A stretch of 64,000 nucleotides of DNA from Piscinibacterium candidicorallinum (GCF_047549485.1 NZ_CP180191.1:1364001-1428000), one strand, 5' to 3'; counted from the stretch's first letter, positions 53,915 to 62,878 are shown. The notes: a model not told the origin generated them from the sequence alone. Made by a program: numbers and translations.

Positions 53915-54923
53915 CACTGCTGTCTGGCACGGGCAGGCGCGGCATGGGCCCCGGCGCCAATACTTGCCGCACCGTGCCGCGGTAGTGCGCCGCCGCTTGG
54001 CTGCGGGACACGCCGGTGGCATCGAGCAGCGCATCGGCCGCGGCAATTTCGCCGTCGCTCATCACGTTGTCGATCCACGTCAGAAGGCGCTTGCGCTCGT
54101 CGGGGCTAAGGGGCGGGAGATCCGGCAGGTCGCGCGCCAGCGCCCAGGACCAGGCCTCGATCCGTTCACGCGCCAGCACGAAGGCCTGCCCGGCGGGCGT
54201 GTCGGCATCCAGTCCGCCGGCCGGCGTGTTGCGCTCCCAGAGCGCAAGGCCCACGCTGCGGTCGATCACGGTTGTCGCAGTCGTGGCCATCAGTTCACCC
54301 AGACGGCCGCAGCTCGGGCGGACCCCCGGCTCGCCGCTCAGGCAGAGATTGATCGCCGGCGGGTTGATGGCGGCGGCCCAGCCATAGGCTTCGATGGCGC
54401 TGTTCAGGCGACTGCCGTGCCGCACGGCGAGCGCCTGTTCAAGCCGGCGCAGCATGCTGGTCTGGCGCAGATCAAAGCGTGTGCTCGCTGCCGCCTTTGC
54501 CAGCAGCATGGGCATGGCGCCCAGCTTGGCTTGCGTCGCTGCAGGATTTGGGGCGCGCGACACCGCATCGGCTAGGCTGAGCCAGGCGGCGCCGTTGTCG
54601 GGTTCCAGTTCGGTCCAGAGTTGTGCCCAGCGCACGGAGAAACAGCCGGGTTCGGCGCTGCAGTAGGTATTCAGGTAGGCCAGCAGGTCGGCATCGCCGT
54701 TGTGGCGCTCGCCCAGCCCGCGCAGCATGGCGTCGCGCAGGGCTCGGGCCTCATCCGGAGGCGTGCCCACGCGGTCATAGTTGGTGAGCACGGCGCGCAC
54801 CAGCGGGTCAGGCGTGCTGGCGGCCAGCGCGTCGATGCGTCGCTGGTTGGCGCAGCCCGAACTCAGTACGAGCAGCAGTGCGGCCACGGCGCAAGGCAGT
54901 GCGCGCATCCACCTGGGGGTCAA
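53856..54923 (-). CDS. Hypothetical lipoprotein with helical repeats
   Basis: 355 aa. The signal peptide ends in lipobox SSGC. The mature part is Ala/Leu-rich and helical, with WLSLADAVSRAPNPAATQAK resembling a TPR unit and four scattered Cys. No family is recognised. Its final 59 nt overlap hrcA on the opposite strand, in a Pro-rich, poorly conserved tail. The start at 54923 gives a normal signal peptide. Confidence 0.7.
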   Translation of the reverse strand: MTPRWMRALPCAVAALLLVLSSGCANQRRIDALAASTPDPLVRAVLTNYDRVGTPPDEARALRDAMLRGLGERHNGDADLLAYLNTYCSAEPGCFSVRWAQLWTELEPDNGAAWLSLADAVSRAPNPAATQAKLGAMPMLLAKAAASTRFDLRQTSMLRRLEQALAVRHGSRLNSAIEAYGWAAAINPPAINLCLSGEPGVRPSCGRLGELMATTATTVIDRSVGLALWERNTPAGGLDADTPAGQAFVLARERIEAWSWALARDLPDLPPLSPDERKRLLTWIDNVMSDGEIAAADALLDATGVSRSQAAAHYRGTVRQVLAPGPMPRLPVPDSSARPERSGQVEARQPRPKNM

Positions 54924-55109
54924 GCCGGCGTCCTTTCAGTCAAGCGAGGCTTCATGGGGATCGTTGCTGTGCCCAATGGGCTGCGGTGAAGGTGGGGTGT
55001 CAGGGTTTGCACGGCCGGTGCGGCGCGAGGCCCCGTGCAAACCCCGCAGGAATCGCACGGCGCGTGCGGACCCTCTGCCTACAATCCGGCAACCCTAGTT
55101 CACTCGAAT

Positions 55110-56228
55110 ATGAAATTCAATCCTCCAGCTGGGTACAAACATGGACAGGCGCCGCGCATCGGGGTTCTTCTGGTGCAGCTGGGCACGCCGGATGAGCCCA
55201 CGGCCCCAGCCCTGCGGCGTTATCTGGCGCAATTCCTGAGCGACCCGCGGGTGGTCGAGATTCCCCGTCTTGTGTGGCTGCCGATCCTGCACGGCATCAT
55301 CCTGAACGTGCGGCCCGCCAAGAGCGCGCGCAAGTACGCCAGCATCTGGATGAACGACGGCCCGGATAAAGGAAGCCCGCTGCGCGTCTACAGCGAGAAG
55401 CAGGCCAAGCTGCTGCGCGGCTATCTGGGCGACGCCGGAATCGATGCCGAGGTGGCGCTCGCCATGCGCTACGGCAACCCCAGCGTGGAGAGCGTGCTGA
55501 ACAGCCTGCTCGAGAAGAACGTGGACCGCCTGCTGGTGGTGCCCATGTATCCACAGTACTCAGCCACCACCACGGCCAGCGTGATCGACGAGGTCAATCG
55601 TGCGCTGTTCAAAGTGCGCAACATGCCGGAGCTGCGCTTCGTGAAGCACTGGCACGACAACCCCGCCTACATCGATGCGCTGGTGGCGTCTGTCCGCCGG
55701 CACTTCGAGCGTGAAGGCGTGCCCGAGAAGCTGGTGATGAGCTTTCATGGTGTGCCCAAGCGCACCCTGCTGCTGGGCGACCCCTATCACTGCGAGTGCT
55801 ACAAGACCGCGCGTCTGGTGGCCGAGCGTCTGGGCTGGCCGCGCGACAAGCTGGTGGTGAGCTTCCAGTCGCGCTTCGGCAAGGCCGAATGGCTCAAGCC
55901 CTACACACAGGAGACGCTCGTCGAGCTGGCCAAAAGCGGTACCGAGCATGTAGCCGTGATGTGCCCGGCCTTCGTGTCGGACTGTCTCGAGACGCTCGAG
56001 GAAATCAATGACGAAGTGCGCCACGAGTTTCTCGCCGCGGGTGGCAAGCGCTTCGACTACATCCCCTGCCTGAACGACAGCGACCCCTGGATCCACGCCC
56101 TCACCGGCATCGTGCGCAGCCACATGCAGGGCTGGGGCGATGGCAAGGCAGACCTTGCGCAGCTCAAGACCACCGCCAGCGAGGCGCAGCGCGTGGGTGC
56201 GAGCAACATCAGCGAGAAGGCGGCTTGA
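55110..56228 (+). CDS. hemH: Ferrochelatase
   Basis: Inserts Fe2+ into protoporphyrin IX to make heme. The start MKFNPPAGYKHGQ (55110) gives 372 aa. SFHGVPKRTLLLGDPY contains the catalytic His, and FQSRFGKAEWLKPYT and CPAFVSDCLETLEEI are signatures. TACAAT at 55079-55084 is a possible -10 with a leader of about 20 nt. Its TGA is overlapped by the TTG start of the next gene. Confidence 0.95.
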   Translation: MKFNPPAGYKHGQAPRIGVLLVQLGTPDEPTAPALRRYLAQFLSDPRVVEIPRLVWLPILHGIILNVRPAKSARKYASIWMNDGPDKGSPLRVYSEKQAKLLRGYLGDAGIDAEVALAMRYGNPSVESVLNSLLEKNVDRLLVVPMYPQYSATTTASVIDEVNRALFKVRNMPELRFVKHWHDNPAYIDALVASVRRHFEREGVPEKLVMSFHGVPKRTLLLGDPYHCECYKTARLVAERLGWPRDKLVVSFQSRFGKAEWLKPYTQETLVELAKSGTEHVAVMCPAFVSDCLETLEEINDEVRHEFLAAGGKRFDYIPCLNDSDPWIHALTGIVRSHMQGWGDGKADLAQLKTTASEAQRVGASNISEKAA

Positions 56229-56803
56229 GCGCTGCCAGTGCGGCAGCGCAGCACGGCGTCCGCCGCTGCCTGGCGCTGGATGCGCTGGGCCTGCTGATGG
56301 TGGACGATCTGCGTGCGGCTGTGGAGTCCGTGTTGCAGTCCGGGCGGCTGGTGCCGGACAGTCTGGACCTGTACCGCGATGCGCCCTGGGCGCCCGACGA
56401 GCTGGGACGCTGGTTGACACAGCTTGCGACCTTGACGGGAACGGCGCGGCCCGAGCCACAGGTGATCGGGCACTGGCTGGCTTGCCGCGGTCTGGCGGCC
56501 CTGGACGAGAGTGTCGATGTCGCCGCCGTACTCATCGGTGTCCTCCGCCATCTGGACGATCTGGACGCGAACCCCCTCGCACCGGTGAGGCTGAAGGATC
56601 GGCTGCAACTGGGTTCGCTGCTCTATCTCGGCTACGCGCTGGCCGATCTGGCCGATGTGCAGCAGGCCGACGACGCCATGGCCGAGCTGGAAGCACGGGC
56701 GCGGGCCGAAGCCGGTGCATGGCTCGCAGCGCATCCTCTGCCCGCCGAGCGTGACTTAGGCCCGTTGCCGCTCGGGCGAATCGGGTTTGTCTCGCCCGTC
56801 TAG
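56225..56803 (+). CDS. Hypothetical protein coupled to hemH
   Basis: 192 aa from a TTG start sharing TTGA with the hemH stop, the same junction as xseB/ispA. It is soluble, helical and Leu/Ala-rich, with one run DLADVQQADDAMAELEARA of coiled-coil character. No family is recognised. The coupling suggests a role with heme, but nothing in the sequence proves it. ATG codons occur only later, so the TTG is an inference from coupling. Confidence 0.6.
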   Translation: MSAASAAAQHGVRRCLALDALGLLMVDDLRAAVESVLQSGRLVPDSLDLYRDAPWAPDELGRWLTQLATLTGTARPEPQVIGHWLACRGLAALDESVDVAAVLIGVLRHLDDLDANPLAPVRLKDRLQLGSLLYLGYALADLADVQQADDAMAELEARARAEAGAWLAAHPLPAERDLGPLPLGRIGFVSPV

Positions 56804-56820
56804 ACCGGTTGGCCAAAACA

Positions 56821-56878
56821 GGCCTTTCCGCTTGTCTCATGCGGGTCTCCAGCCACTTTGGGCTGAAGACCCGCATGA
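56821..56878 (+). repeat. short stem-loop repeat R4
   Basis: GGCCTTTCCGCTTGTC, then CATGCGGGTCTCCAGCC pairing 16 of 17 with GGCTGAAGACCCGCATG. It is the most regular hairpin of the family and lies between convergent genes. Confidence 0.85.
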
Positions 56879-56914
56879 ATGCTGGATCTGGATGTCGCAG
56901 TCCGGGTGCTGCAC

Positions 56915-57871
56915 TCAGGGCTTGGAGGCGGGGGTGTGCGTGACAGTCGTGTTCTGCGTGCCGTCCGGATTGCGGCTCCGGTCCACGAGGCGCTGGCCGC
57001 CACGCGGGCCGGTGGTGGTGCTGTCAACCGCACCGTCCGCGCCGCGGCTGCGGTCGGTCGTGGTCACGCCACCCTTGGGGCCAGTGACGGTACGGTCGGT
57101 CAGGCCATCCGCACCGCGCGAGCGATCCACATTCGTCACGCCACCCTTCGGGCCGGTCACGCTGCTGTCAATCGCGCCGTCCGCACCGCGGCTGCGGTCG
57201 TAGGTGGTGGTCGTGCCGTTGCGGTGGGTGACCGTGGTGTCCACCACGCCGTCCGTGCCGCGGGAGCGGTCCACGCTGCTGGTGCTGCCGTCGCGGTGGG
57301 TGTAGTTCTTGTCGACCAGCCCGTCGCTGCCGCGGCTGCGGTCCAGGCTGCTGGTCTGACCATTGGGGCCGGTGACCGAGCGATCCGTCAGGCCGTCCGC
57401 GCCTCGCGAGCGATCCACGGTACTTACGCCACCCTTGGGGCCGGTGACCGTGGCGTCCCGATTGCCCTGCGCGTCTCGATAGCGGTCCACACTGGTGGTC
57501 TGGCCCTTCGGTCCGGTGACGGTGCTGTCGGTGAGGCCATCCGCACCGCGCGTTCGATCCACTGCGCTCACGCCGCCCTTGGGCCCGGTGATGGTGGCAT
57601 CGCGGTTGCCTTGCGCATCGCGGAAGCGGTTGACCTGGGTGGTGCCGCCCTTGGGGCCGACGGTGGTGCTGTCCACCAGGCCGTCGCTGCCGCGTGCCCG
57701 TGTGGTGGTCCGCGTGCCTGCCTGCGGCTTGGCCGCGTTCGCAGCGTGGGCGCCGCGCTCGCGGGCCTGAGCATCGGGTGCGGCGCTGACGCCGCCTATG
57801 GCGATCCATGCCATGGTGATCGCCAGAGCAATGCGCGAGATGGCGACGGTGGGTTGTGAGCTGCTGGACAT
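56915..57871 (-). CDS. Secreted protein built of eleven 24-residue repeats
   Basis: 318 aa. AAAGGA lies 8 nt upstream of ATG 57871. The signal peptide (MSSSSQPTVAISRIALAITM) is followed by a short Ala-rich part, then about eleven tandem units of 24 residues. The unit consensus is D-R-S-R-G-A-D-G-L-T-D-x-T-V-T-G-P-K-G-G-x-T. Two units in the first half carry a variant start (RDAQGNRD), and two carry THRDG/THRNG in place of TGPKG. Asp/Gly-rich loops could bind cations, but no RTX or EF-hand consensus is met. The family is not recognised. Confidence 0.8.
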   Translation of the reverse strand: MSSSSQPTVAISRIALAITMAWIAIGGVSAAPDAQARERGAHAANAAKPQAGTRTTTRARGSDGLVDSTTVGPKGGTTQVNRFRDAQGNRDATITGPKGGVSAVDRTRGADGLTDSTVTGPKGQTTSVDRYRDAQGNRDATVTGPKGGVSTVDRSRGADGLTDRSVTGPNGQTSSLDRSRGSDGLVDKNYTHRDGSTSSVDRSRGTDGVVDTTVTHRNGTTTTYDRSRGADGAIDSSVTGPKGGVTNVDRSRGADGLTDRTVTGPKGGVTTTDRSRGADGAVDSTTTGPRGGQRLVDRSRNPDGTQNTTVTHTPASKP

Positions 57872-58204
57872 GTGGAGTTCCTTTCGCGAAGCGTTGTATT
57901 GGCCGTGGAACAGCCGGACGGCTGCTCGGGGGCTGGGTCCCGGGGCGCTTCTGCGTTGTTCAGGGACCAAGCTTAGGTTGCACAACGCGCCGCAGCGCAG
58001 GCACGGCCATGTCGTTTGGCTGCGAACGCTTCATGCTTGAAACATGTACCCGGCGCCATCGCAATTGCCGCAAGATCCGCTTACAAGCAGGCGAGTTTGA
58101 GTTCTCCAGGCGCCTCTGCTGTCCGACCGCAGTCTGTGAGGACCCTTTGCGGCTGTTGCAGCGCTGAAGCAATCGAGAGGGATGCCTGTCTACACTCGTC
58201 CCGC

Positions 58205-58936
58205 ATGAACCCAGACGCCAACCAGCCTACTGTGCTGCTCGTGGACGATGACCGCGAGCTGGTCGAGATGCTCTCGGGTTTTCTGGCCGGCCATGCGCTC
58301 ACGGTTCGGACTGCCGGCTCTCCTGCGCTGGCCGAGCCTCTGCTCAAGCGCGGGGGCATCGATCTGGTGCTGCTGGACTACATGCTGCCTGGTGAAACGG
58401 GCATGCAGTTTCTCAAGCGCATGCGCCAGCAGGGCATTGAGGCGCCGGTGGTGATGTTGACCGCGCGCGGCGATCCGATTGACCGGGTGCTCGGACTGGA
58501 ACTCGGTGCGGACGACTATGTGGCCAAGCCCTTTGATCCGCGCGAACTGCTGGCACGCATCAGGGCGGTCTTGCGGCGAACCGTTGCGCAGCGCGACGCC
58601 ACGCCGTTGGCGAGCTATCGCTTCGGCCCCTTCACGCTGGACGCTGTGGCGCGGACCCTGAACTTCGTGCGCGCGGGCCAGGCGGATCAGGAGCCGATCG
58701 ATCTCACCAGTGCCGAGTTCAAGCTGCTGATGGCGTTTGCGCAGAATCCTCGACAGACTTTGAGCCGCGAGGAGCTCACGCGCGCGGTCCAGCCTGGCAA
58801 CTACGAGCCGCTGGCGCGGGCCGTGGATGTGCAGATCGCGCGTCTGCGCAAGAAGCTGCTGGCGGCGGCGCCGGAGCACGACCTGATCGCCACCGTGCGC
58901 GGCGAGGGCTATGTGTTCACGCCGCCTCGTGCCTGA
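58205..58936 (+). CDS. OmpR-family response regulator
   Basis: 243 aa. The receiver domain has D58 (LLDYMLPGE) as phosphorylation site and K108 (AKPFDPREL). A C-terminal winged helix (FKLLMAFAQNPRQTLSREEL, GEGYVFTPP) binds DNA. TACACT ends 8 nt before ATG 58205. The sensor kinase gene follows 18 nt downstream, so they form one operon. The signal and targets are unknown. Confidence 0.92.
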   Translation: MNPDANQPTVLLVDDDRELVEMLSGFLAGHALTVRTAGSPALAEPLLKRGGIDLVLLDYMLPGETGMQFLKRMRQQGIEAPVVMLTARGDPIDRVLGLELGADDYVAKPFDPRELLARIRAVLRRTVAQRDATPLASYRFGPFTLDAVARTLNFVRAGQADQEPIDLTSAEFKLLMAFAQNPRQTLSREELTRAVQPGNYEPLARAVDVQIARLRKKLLAAAPEHDLIATVRGEGYVFTPPRA

Positions 58937-58954
58937 GCGCGAAGCCGCCAAAGC

Positions 58955-60262
58955 ATGAGGCGTATGTTTTCAAGCCTGATGGCGCGTGTCTTCATTGCGC
59001 AGCTGCTGGCTGTGCTGGCCGCCATACTCGTGTTCGCCCTGCTGATCAGCTACGGCTTGTCGCGCACCTTTGCTGATGGCTACGCCGATCGCTGGGCACC
59101 CGCTTTGATGCAATGGCCTTCAGGTGACGCGCTCGCCGTGCGCTTGGCGCTGGAGGACGCGCTCGGTGATCGCGTGATTGTGGGCCTGCAGCCGCCGCCG
59201 GCCCCGCGCTCTCGCGTGCCGCGTTTTTCAATGCGTTTCAATGCGCTTGCCGACGAGCTGCGTGCGCGTGGCGTGCCGTTGACCGAGCTGCGCGTGAGCG
59301 GACGATCGGGCCGTGCCGTCATCTGGTTGGCGCTGAGTTACCCGGACGAGCCTGCACGCTGGCTCGGCGTGGCGACGCCCGTGGAAGGCGCCGAGATTCC
59401 TGCGCGGGTGCTGGTCTGGATCCTGGTCTGTCTGTGCATCATCGCGTCGCTCGCCTGGGCGCTGTCGCGCTGGCTGACGGCACCGATGCGGGATCTGGCG
59501 CAGGTCATGCGCCGGGTACAGCAGGGCGACCGGGGCATCCGCGCGCCTGAGGCGGGTACCGCCGAGCACCGTGCCCTTGCCCAGGGGTTCAATCAGATGA
59601 TGGACGCGGTGGCTGCTGCGGAGCGTGAGCGCGACATCATGCTCGCCGGGGTGTCCCACGATCTGCGCTCGCCGCTGACGAGGATTCGCATGGCGGCCGA
59701 AATGCTGCCCGATGCCGCGGCGCGGGAGCGCATCGCACGCAATGTGGAGCAGGCCGATCAGGTGCTGGCGAGCTTTCTCGACTTCGTGCGACTGGATCAC
59801 GCTCCGCTGTCGGACCCGATCCATCTCGCCGATCTTCTCGATGAGCTGGGCGCGGCGAACGCGATGACCGTTGAGCAGGTGAAGATCGACATTCCAGGCC
59901 GGATTGAGCTTTGCGGTCACGCCCTGTTGCTGCAGCGCGCGATCCAGAACCTGCTGGACAACGCCCTGCGCTACGGATCTGCGCCAGTGGAGCTGCAGGC
60001 GTTCAGGCAGGCAGACTCGATCTTCATCGAGGTCAGTGACGGCGGTCCGGGCATGAGCGCCGATGAGGTCCAGGACGCACTCAAGCCGTTCGTTCGCCTG
60101 CCGACTCACCGAGAAGGCGCGGGCAGCGGGCTGGGTCTGGCGATTGTGGATCGCGTCGTGCGGCGGCATGGCGGCCGCTTGACGCTGGCTCGGCGTGGTG
60201 AACGCTTTGTCGCCAGCGTTGAGCTGCCCCTGACTGGTGCAGCGCGGACTACGCCTGGCTAG
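58955..60262 (+). CDS. EnvZ-like sensor histidine kinase
   Basis: 435 aa. There are two membrane helices (about residues 13-33 and 152-170), a periplasmic domain of about 115 residues, then HAMP. The DHp box is GVSHDLRSPLTR with H235, and the ATPase has NLLDNALRYG and GAGSGLGLAIVDR. It works with the preceding regulator. The start MRRMFSSLMARVF is kept; an ATG at residue 4 is possible. Confidence 0.92.
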   Translation: MRRMFSSLMARVFIAQLLAVLAAILVFALLISYGLSRTFADGYADRWAPALMQWPSGDALAVRLALEDALGDRVIVGLQPPPAPRSRVPRFSMRFNALADELRARGVPLTELRVSGRSGRAVIWLALSYPDEPARWLGVATPVEGAEIPARVLVWILVCLCIIASLAWALSRWLTAPMRDLAQVMRRVQQGDRGIRAPEAGTAEHRALAQGFNQMMDAVAAAERERDIMLAGVSHDLRSPLTRIRMAAEMLPDAAARERIARNVEQADQVLASFLDFVRLDHAPLSDPIHLADLLDELGAANAMTVEQVKIDIPGRIELCGHALLLQRAIQNLLDNALRYGSAPVELQAFRQADSIFIEVSDGGPGMSADEVQDALKPFVRLPTHREGAGSGLGLAIVDRVVRRHGGRLTLARRGERFVASVELPLTGAARTTPG

Positions 60263-60271
60263 AACGCCGGG

Positions 60272-60415
60272 CTAAAGGCCAGCCAAGGACGTGGCTACCT
60301 TGAGCAGGGGCTCGGTGCGTTGTGCGTAGGGGCTGAAGGTCAGCACCCAGAGCGCGCCTGCTGTGCAGGCGATGAGCGCAATTGCGACCAGCACACTGGC
60401 AGAGGGCTTCTTCAT
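60272..60415 (-). CDS. 47-residue single-helix membrane protein
   Basis: ATG 60415 follows GGAGG by 7 nt. The product begins MKKPSASVLVAIALIACTAG, a basic start followed by one hydrophobic helix that could also be a signal peptide, then a short polar tail. It is convergent with the histidine kinase, 9 nt apart. The strong ribosome site makes it credible despite its size. The function is unknown. Confidence 0.55.
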   Translation of the reverse strand: MKKPSASVLVAIALIACTAGALWVLTFSPYAQRTEPLLKVATSLAGL

Positions 60416-60531
60416 GCCGAATCCTCCATCGAGATGCACTGCTTCGGTGCCGAACCGGCAGTGACAGCGCAAGTGCTGCAAGGATCGTGCCGCAACGCCC
60501 TGCGCTGTCGCATTGCGCAGATGTGCGACGC

Positions 60532-61500
60532 CTACTTGGCCCGCCAGCGATCGGGTGCCTTGACTTCAACCGGAGGCAGCAGGGCGCGCTTGGCCGCGGG
60601 CTGCTCGCGCAGGTATGCGTCCCAGAATCGGGTTGTCAGCAGCGCGATCAAGGCGTGATGGGTCGGTTCGAGCTCATCGGTAACGGCCTTGCGATCTCGG
60701 CCGAGCGCACGGCGCACGCCCCTGGACATGCGCTGGCCCCCGAACGTCATGTGATCGGCATCGGCGAGCAGCAGCTCGTACTTGTCTCCTGTGGGTAGCG
60801 CGTCAAACACGGCCTGCCGGTTCTCCGGGGTGGCGCCGGTGCCGGCCACGTCGCCGTCCAGCGTGCCGGTGAGCGCAAAGAACGGAGCGCGTACGCCGGC
60901 AAAGCGCGCCGAGATCTCCGTCGGTCCGCGGCCTGCCGAGGGGGAGAAAGCGATGAACGCCGACAGCCGCGGTTCGTTGAGCGCGGCGATGCGCGGGTTG
61001 AGTTGTTGTCCGGCCATGGCCTGCGTGGTCCATGCGCCAAAGGAGTGACCGGACATCCCGATGCGCTTGAGGTCTGCGCCGCGCAACTCGCCTGCAGCCT
61101 GCTGGCGAGCAAGCTCGTCAAGGACGAAGCGCACATCGCCCACTCGCTGCGCAGCCGCGTCAGCCGACATGGCCTTGCGTGCACCGCCGGCGCGCACCGA
61201 CGGCGTATCGCTGCCTGCATGCTGCATGTGCAGGACGACGTAGCCCGCAGCTGCCCAGGCTTCACCCCAGGCGGTGCCTGCGTCGAGGTTTCCGCCTAAA
61301 CCATGCGAGAACAGGATCACAGGGCCGGCGGCTTGCTGCGGCATCCGCAGACGGACAGGGACTTCGCGATTTCGCTCGCGGTCCGTCCAGACGAGATCAC
61401 GAGGTGCAACCGCGGCCTGCGCCTTGACGCCCGGCAGGGCGCCAAGGGCCAGAGCGCTGGCGATCCATTGCAGGTGTTGGCGACGGGTCTGGTGTGTCAT
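60532..61500 (-). CDS. Exported alpha/beta hydrolase
   Basis: 322 aa. The start MTHQTRRQHLQWIASALALG has an Arg pair and hydrophobic stretch, Sec or Tat type, with cleavage near AQA-A. The hydrolase core has the nucleophile in GHSFGAWT, the oxyanion-type HGLGGN, and a His in DADHMTFGG. It resembles the dienelactone hydrolase / PAF-acetylhydrolase-like group. The substrate is unknown. The 391-nt gap upstream holds grpE regulation. Confidence 0.85.
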   Translation of the reverse strand: MTHQTRRQHLQWIASALALGALPGVKAQAAVAPRDLVWTDRERNREVPVRLRMPQQAAGPVILFSHGLGGNLDAGTAWGEAWAAAGYVVLHMQHAGSDTPSVRAGGARKAMSADAAAQRVGDVRFVLDELARQQAAGELRGADLKRIGMSGHSFGAWTTQAMAGQQLNPRIAALNEPRLSAFIAFSPSAGRGPTEISARFAGVRAPFFALTGTLDGDVAGTGATPENRQAVFDALPTGDKYELLLADADHMTFGGQRMSRGVRRALGRDRKAVTDELEPTHHALIALLTTRFWDAYLREQPAAKRALLPPVEVKAPDRWRAK

Positions 61501-61754
61501 GGGGGTTCGGAAGCAAAGCGGTGGGTCCAAGGGCGCGCAGGTCGGACGGTCAGTGCGCGAGGTGGATTGTGACGTCACCTGTGCGTGCCCGCAGCAGGTG
61601 CTGGTAACGGCCTGCCTCTTGCATGTCAGCCTTGTAAACTTGAAGAGCATGCGTTGAGCCGATCTGCCAGCGGTTCGAGGGCGGTTTTGCCCAGGCCAGA
61701 TTTCCGCGCCAGCCGAATCCGCAAGACGCAGATAGACCACCACGGCCGCATCCC

Positions 61755-61778
61755 GGGCGCTGGCGTAATCCAGCGCCC
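61755..61778 (+). other. perfect hairpin upstream of grpE
   Basis: GGGCGCTGG and CCAGCGCCC pair over 9 bp around CGTAAT, followed by AATTTGTTTTC. It could be a terminator that insulates grpE from upstream transcripts. Confidence 0.5.
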
Positions 61779-61798
61779 AATTTGTTTTCTGTGGTGGG

Positions 61799-61824
61799 CT
61801 TGTGTTCCGATCAGCCGACCCCAT
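61799..61824 (+). promoter_or_regulatory. sigma32-like heat-shock promoter of grpE
   Basis: CTTGTG (61799-61804), a 14-nt spacer and CCCCAT (61819-61824, extending to CCCCATAT) match the RpoH promoter pattern. The spacing fits. It lies 67 nt before the grpE ATG. Confidence 0.6.
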
Positions 61825-61891
61825 ATCCGCGCTGGCTTGATTGGCGCAAACGCGGCCAACGAGTCAGTGGCCCTCCAAAACCTGTAGATCA

Positions 61892-62443
61892 ATGAGCAAC
61901 AACGAAGCCCATCAATCCGCGTCCGAGCAGGCTGCCGAGTCTGCGATCGGCGCTGAAACGCATTCCGAAGTCGAAGCCGACCTGAACCAGCTGCTGCAGG
62001 ACGCCCAGGCCAAGATTGCAGAGCAACAGGACGCGCTGCTGCGCGCCCGGGCCGAGGTGGAAAACATCCGCCGGCGCAGCGCCGATGAAGTGAGCAAGGC
62101 GCACAAGTTCGGTATCGAGAGCTTTGCTGACTCGCTCCTGCCTGTGAAGGACAGCCTGGAAATGGCACTGGCCGACAGCAGCAGCGACGCCGCCAAGCTT
62201 CGAGAGGGTGTGGAGGCCACGCTCAAGCAGCTCAAGAGCGCTTTCGAAAAGAACCACCTCAAGGAAGTGGCCCCGGCCGCGGGCGACAAGTTCGACCCGC
62301 ACTTGCATCAGGGCATCAGCATGGTGGCCAGCGAACTGCCGGCCAACACCGTGGTCAGCACCCTGCAGAAGGGCGCCATGATCGCGGACCGCGTGCTGCG
62401 CCCGGCGCTGGTGGCTGTGTCCTCCGGCCAGAAGCCGGCCTGA
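61892..62443 (+). CDS. grpE: Nucleotide exchange factor GrpE
   Basis: Releases ADP from DnaK. The start MSNNEAHQSASEQAA (61892) gives 183 aa. The long N-terminal helix has RARAEVENIRRRSADEV, and the C-terminal beta domain ends in TLQKGAMIADRVLRPALVAV, the family signature. It is followed 22 nt later by a thioredoxin-like gene and then dnaK. Confidence 0.96.
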   Translation: MSNNEAHQSASEQAAESAIGAETHSEVEADLNQLLQDAQAKIAEQQDALLRARAEVENIRRRSADEVSKAHKFGIESFADSLLPVKDSLEMALADSSSDAAKLREGVEATLKQLKSAFEKNHLKEVAPAAGDKFDPHLHQGISMVASELPANTVVSTLQKGAMIADRVLRPALVAVSSGQKPA

Positions 62444-62465
62444 GCCGGCACGGCAGCAGTGCCCC

Positions 62466-62867
62466 ATGGCTGAATCCACCGACTTCTTCGAGCGCTTTGC
62501 CATGCAGCCGGTGGATGCCGCCGGGTTTGATGCAGCGCTCGCGGCGGCACCGGATCTGGCCTGCGTGTACTTCTGGGGCGAGCACTGCTTCAACTGCGAG
62601 CAGTTCAAGAACGCGGCTCAGATTGCGCCGCAGCGCCTCCAGGCCCTGGGTGTGAGCTGGTTGCACGCCAATGTGTATGCCGACACCGCGCTGGGCCGGC
62701 GCTTTGGACTGCATGGCGTGCCGGCGTTCTATTTCTTTGCGGCCGGTCGCAAGCTTGGGCGCATCACGGGCTGGCAGGGTTTTGAGCACTTTGCCGGCGT
62801 CGTGGCTGACCTGCGAGCGCGCCTGGCGAGTGAAAAGCAGACCGAGGACAGTGTCCAGACCGCTTGA
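62466..62867 (+). CDS. Thioredoxin-family protein between grpE and dnaK
   Basis: 133 aa with a thioredoxin fold. The redox motif is C41-F-N-C44 in GEHCFNCEQFK, and the cis-Pro loop is GVPAFYFF. No signal peptide is seen, so it is cytoplasmic. This arrangement occurs in other Burkholderiales. It may maintain chaperone substrates in the reduced state; this is inference. Confidence 0.85.
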   Translation: MAESTDFFERFAMQPVDAAGFDAALAAAPDLACVYFWGEHCFNCEQFKNAAQIAPQRLQALGVSWLHANVYADTALGRRFGLHGVPAFYFFAAGRKLGRITGWQGFEHFAGVVADLRARLASEKQTEDSVQTA

Positions 62868-62878
62868 AAGCGGTCAAG

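Noticed and set aside
56915..57871. Repeat protein as an RTX toxin, collagen-like or CRISPR-like array
   Set aside because: It has no GGxGxD nonamers and no G-x-y triplets. The 72-nt units are contiguous coding repeats without spacers.
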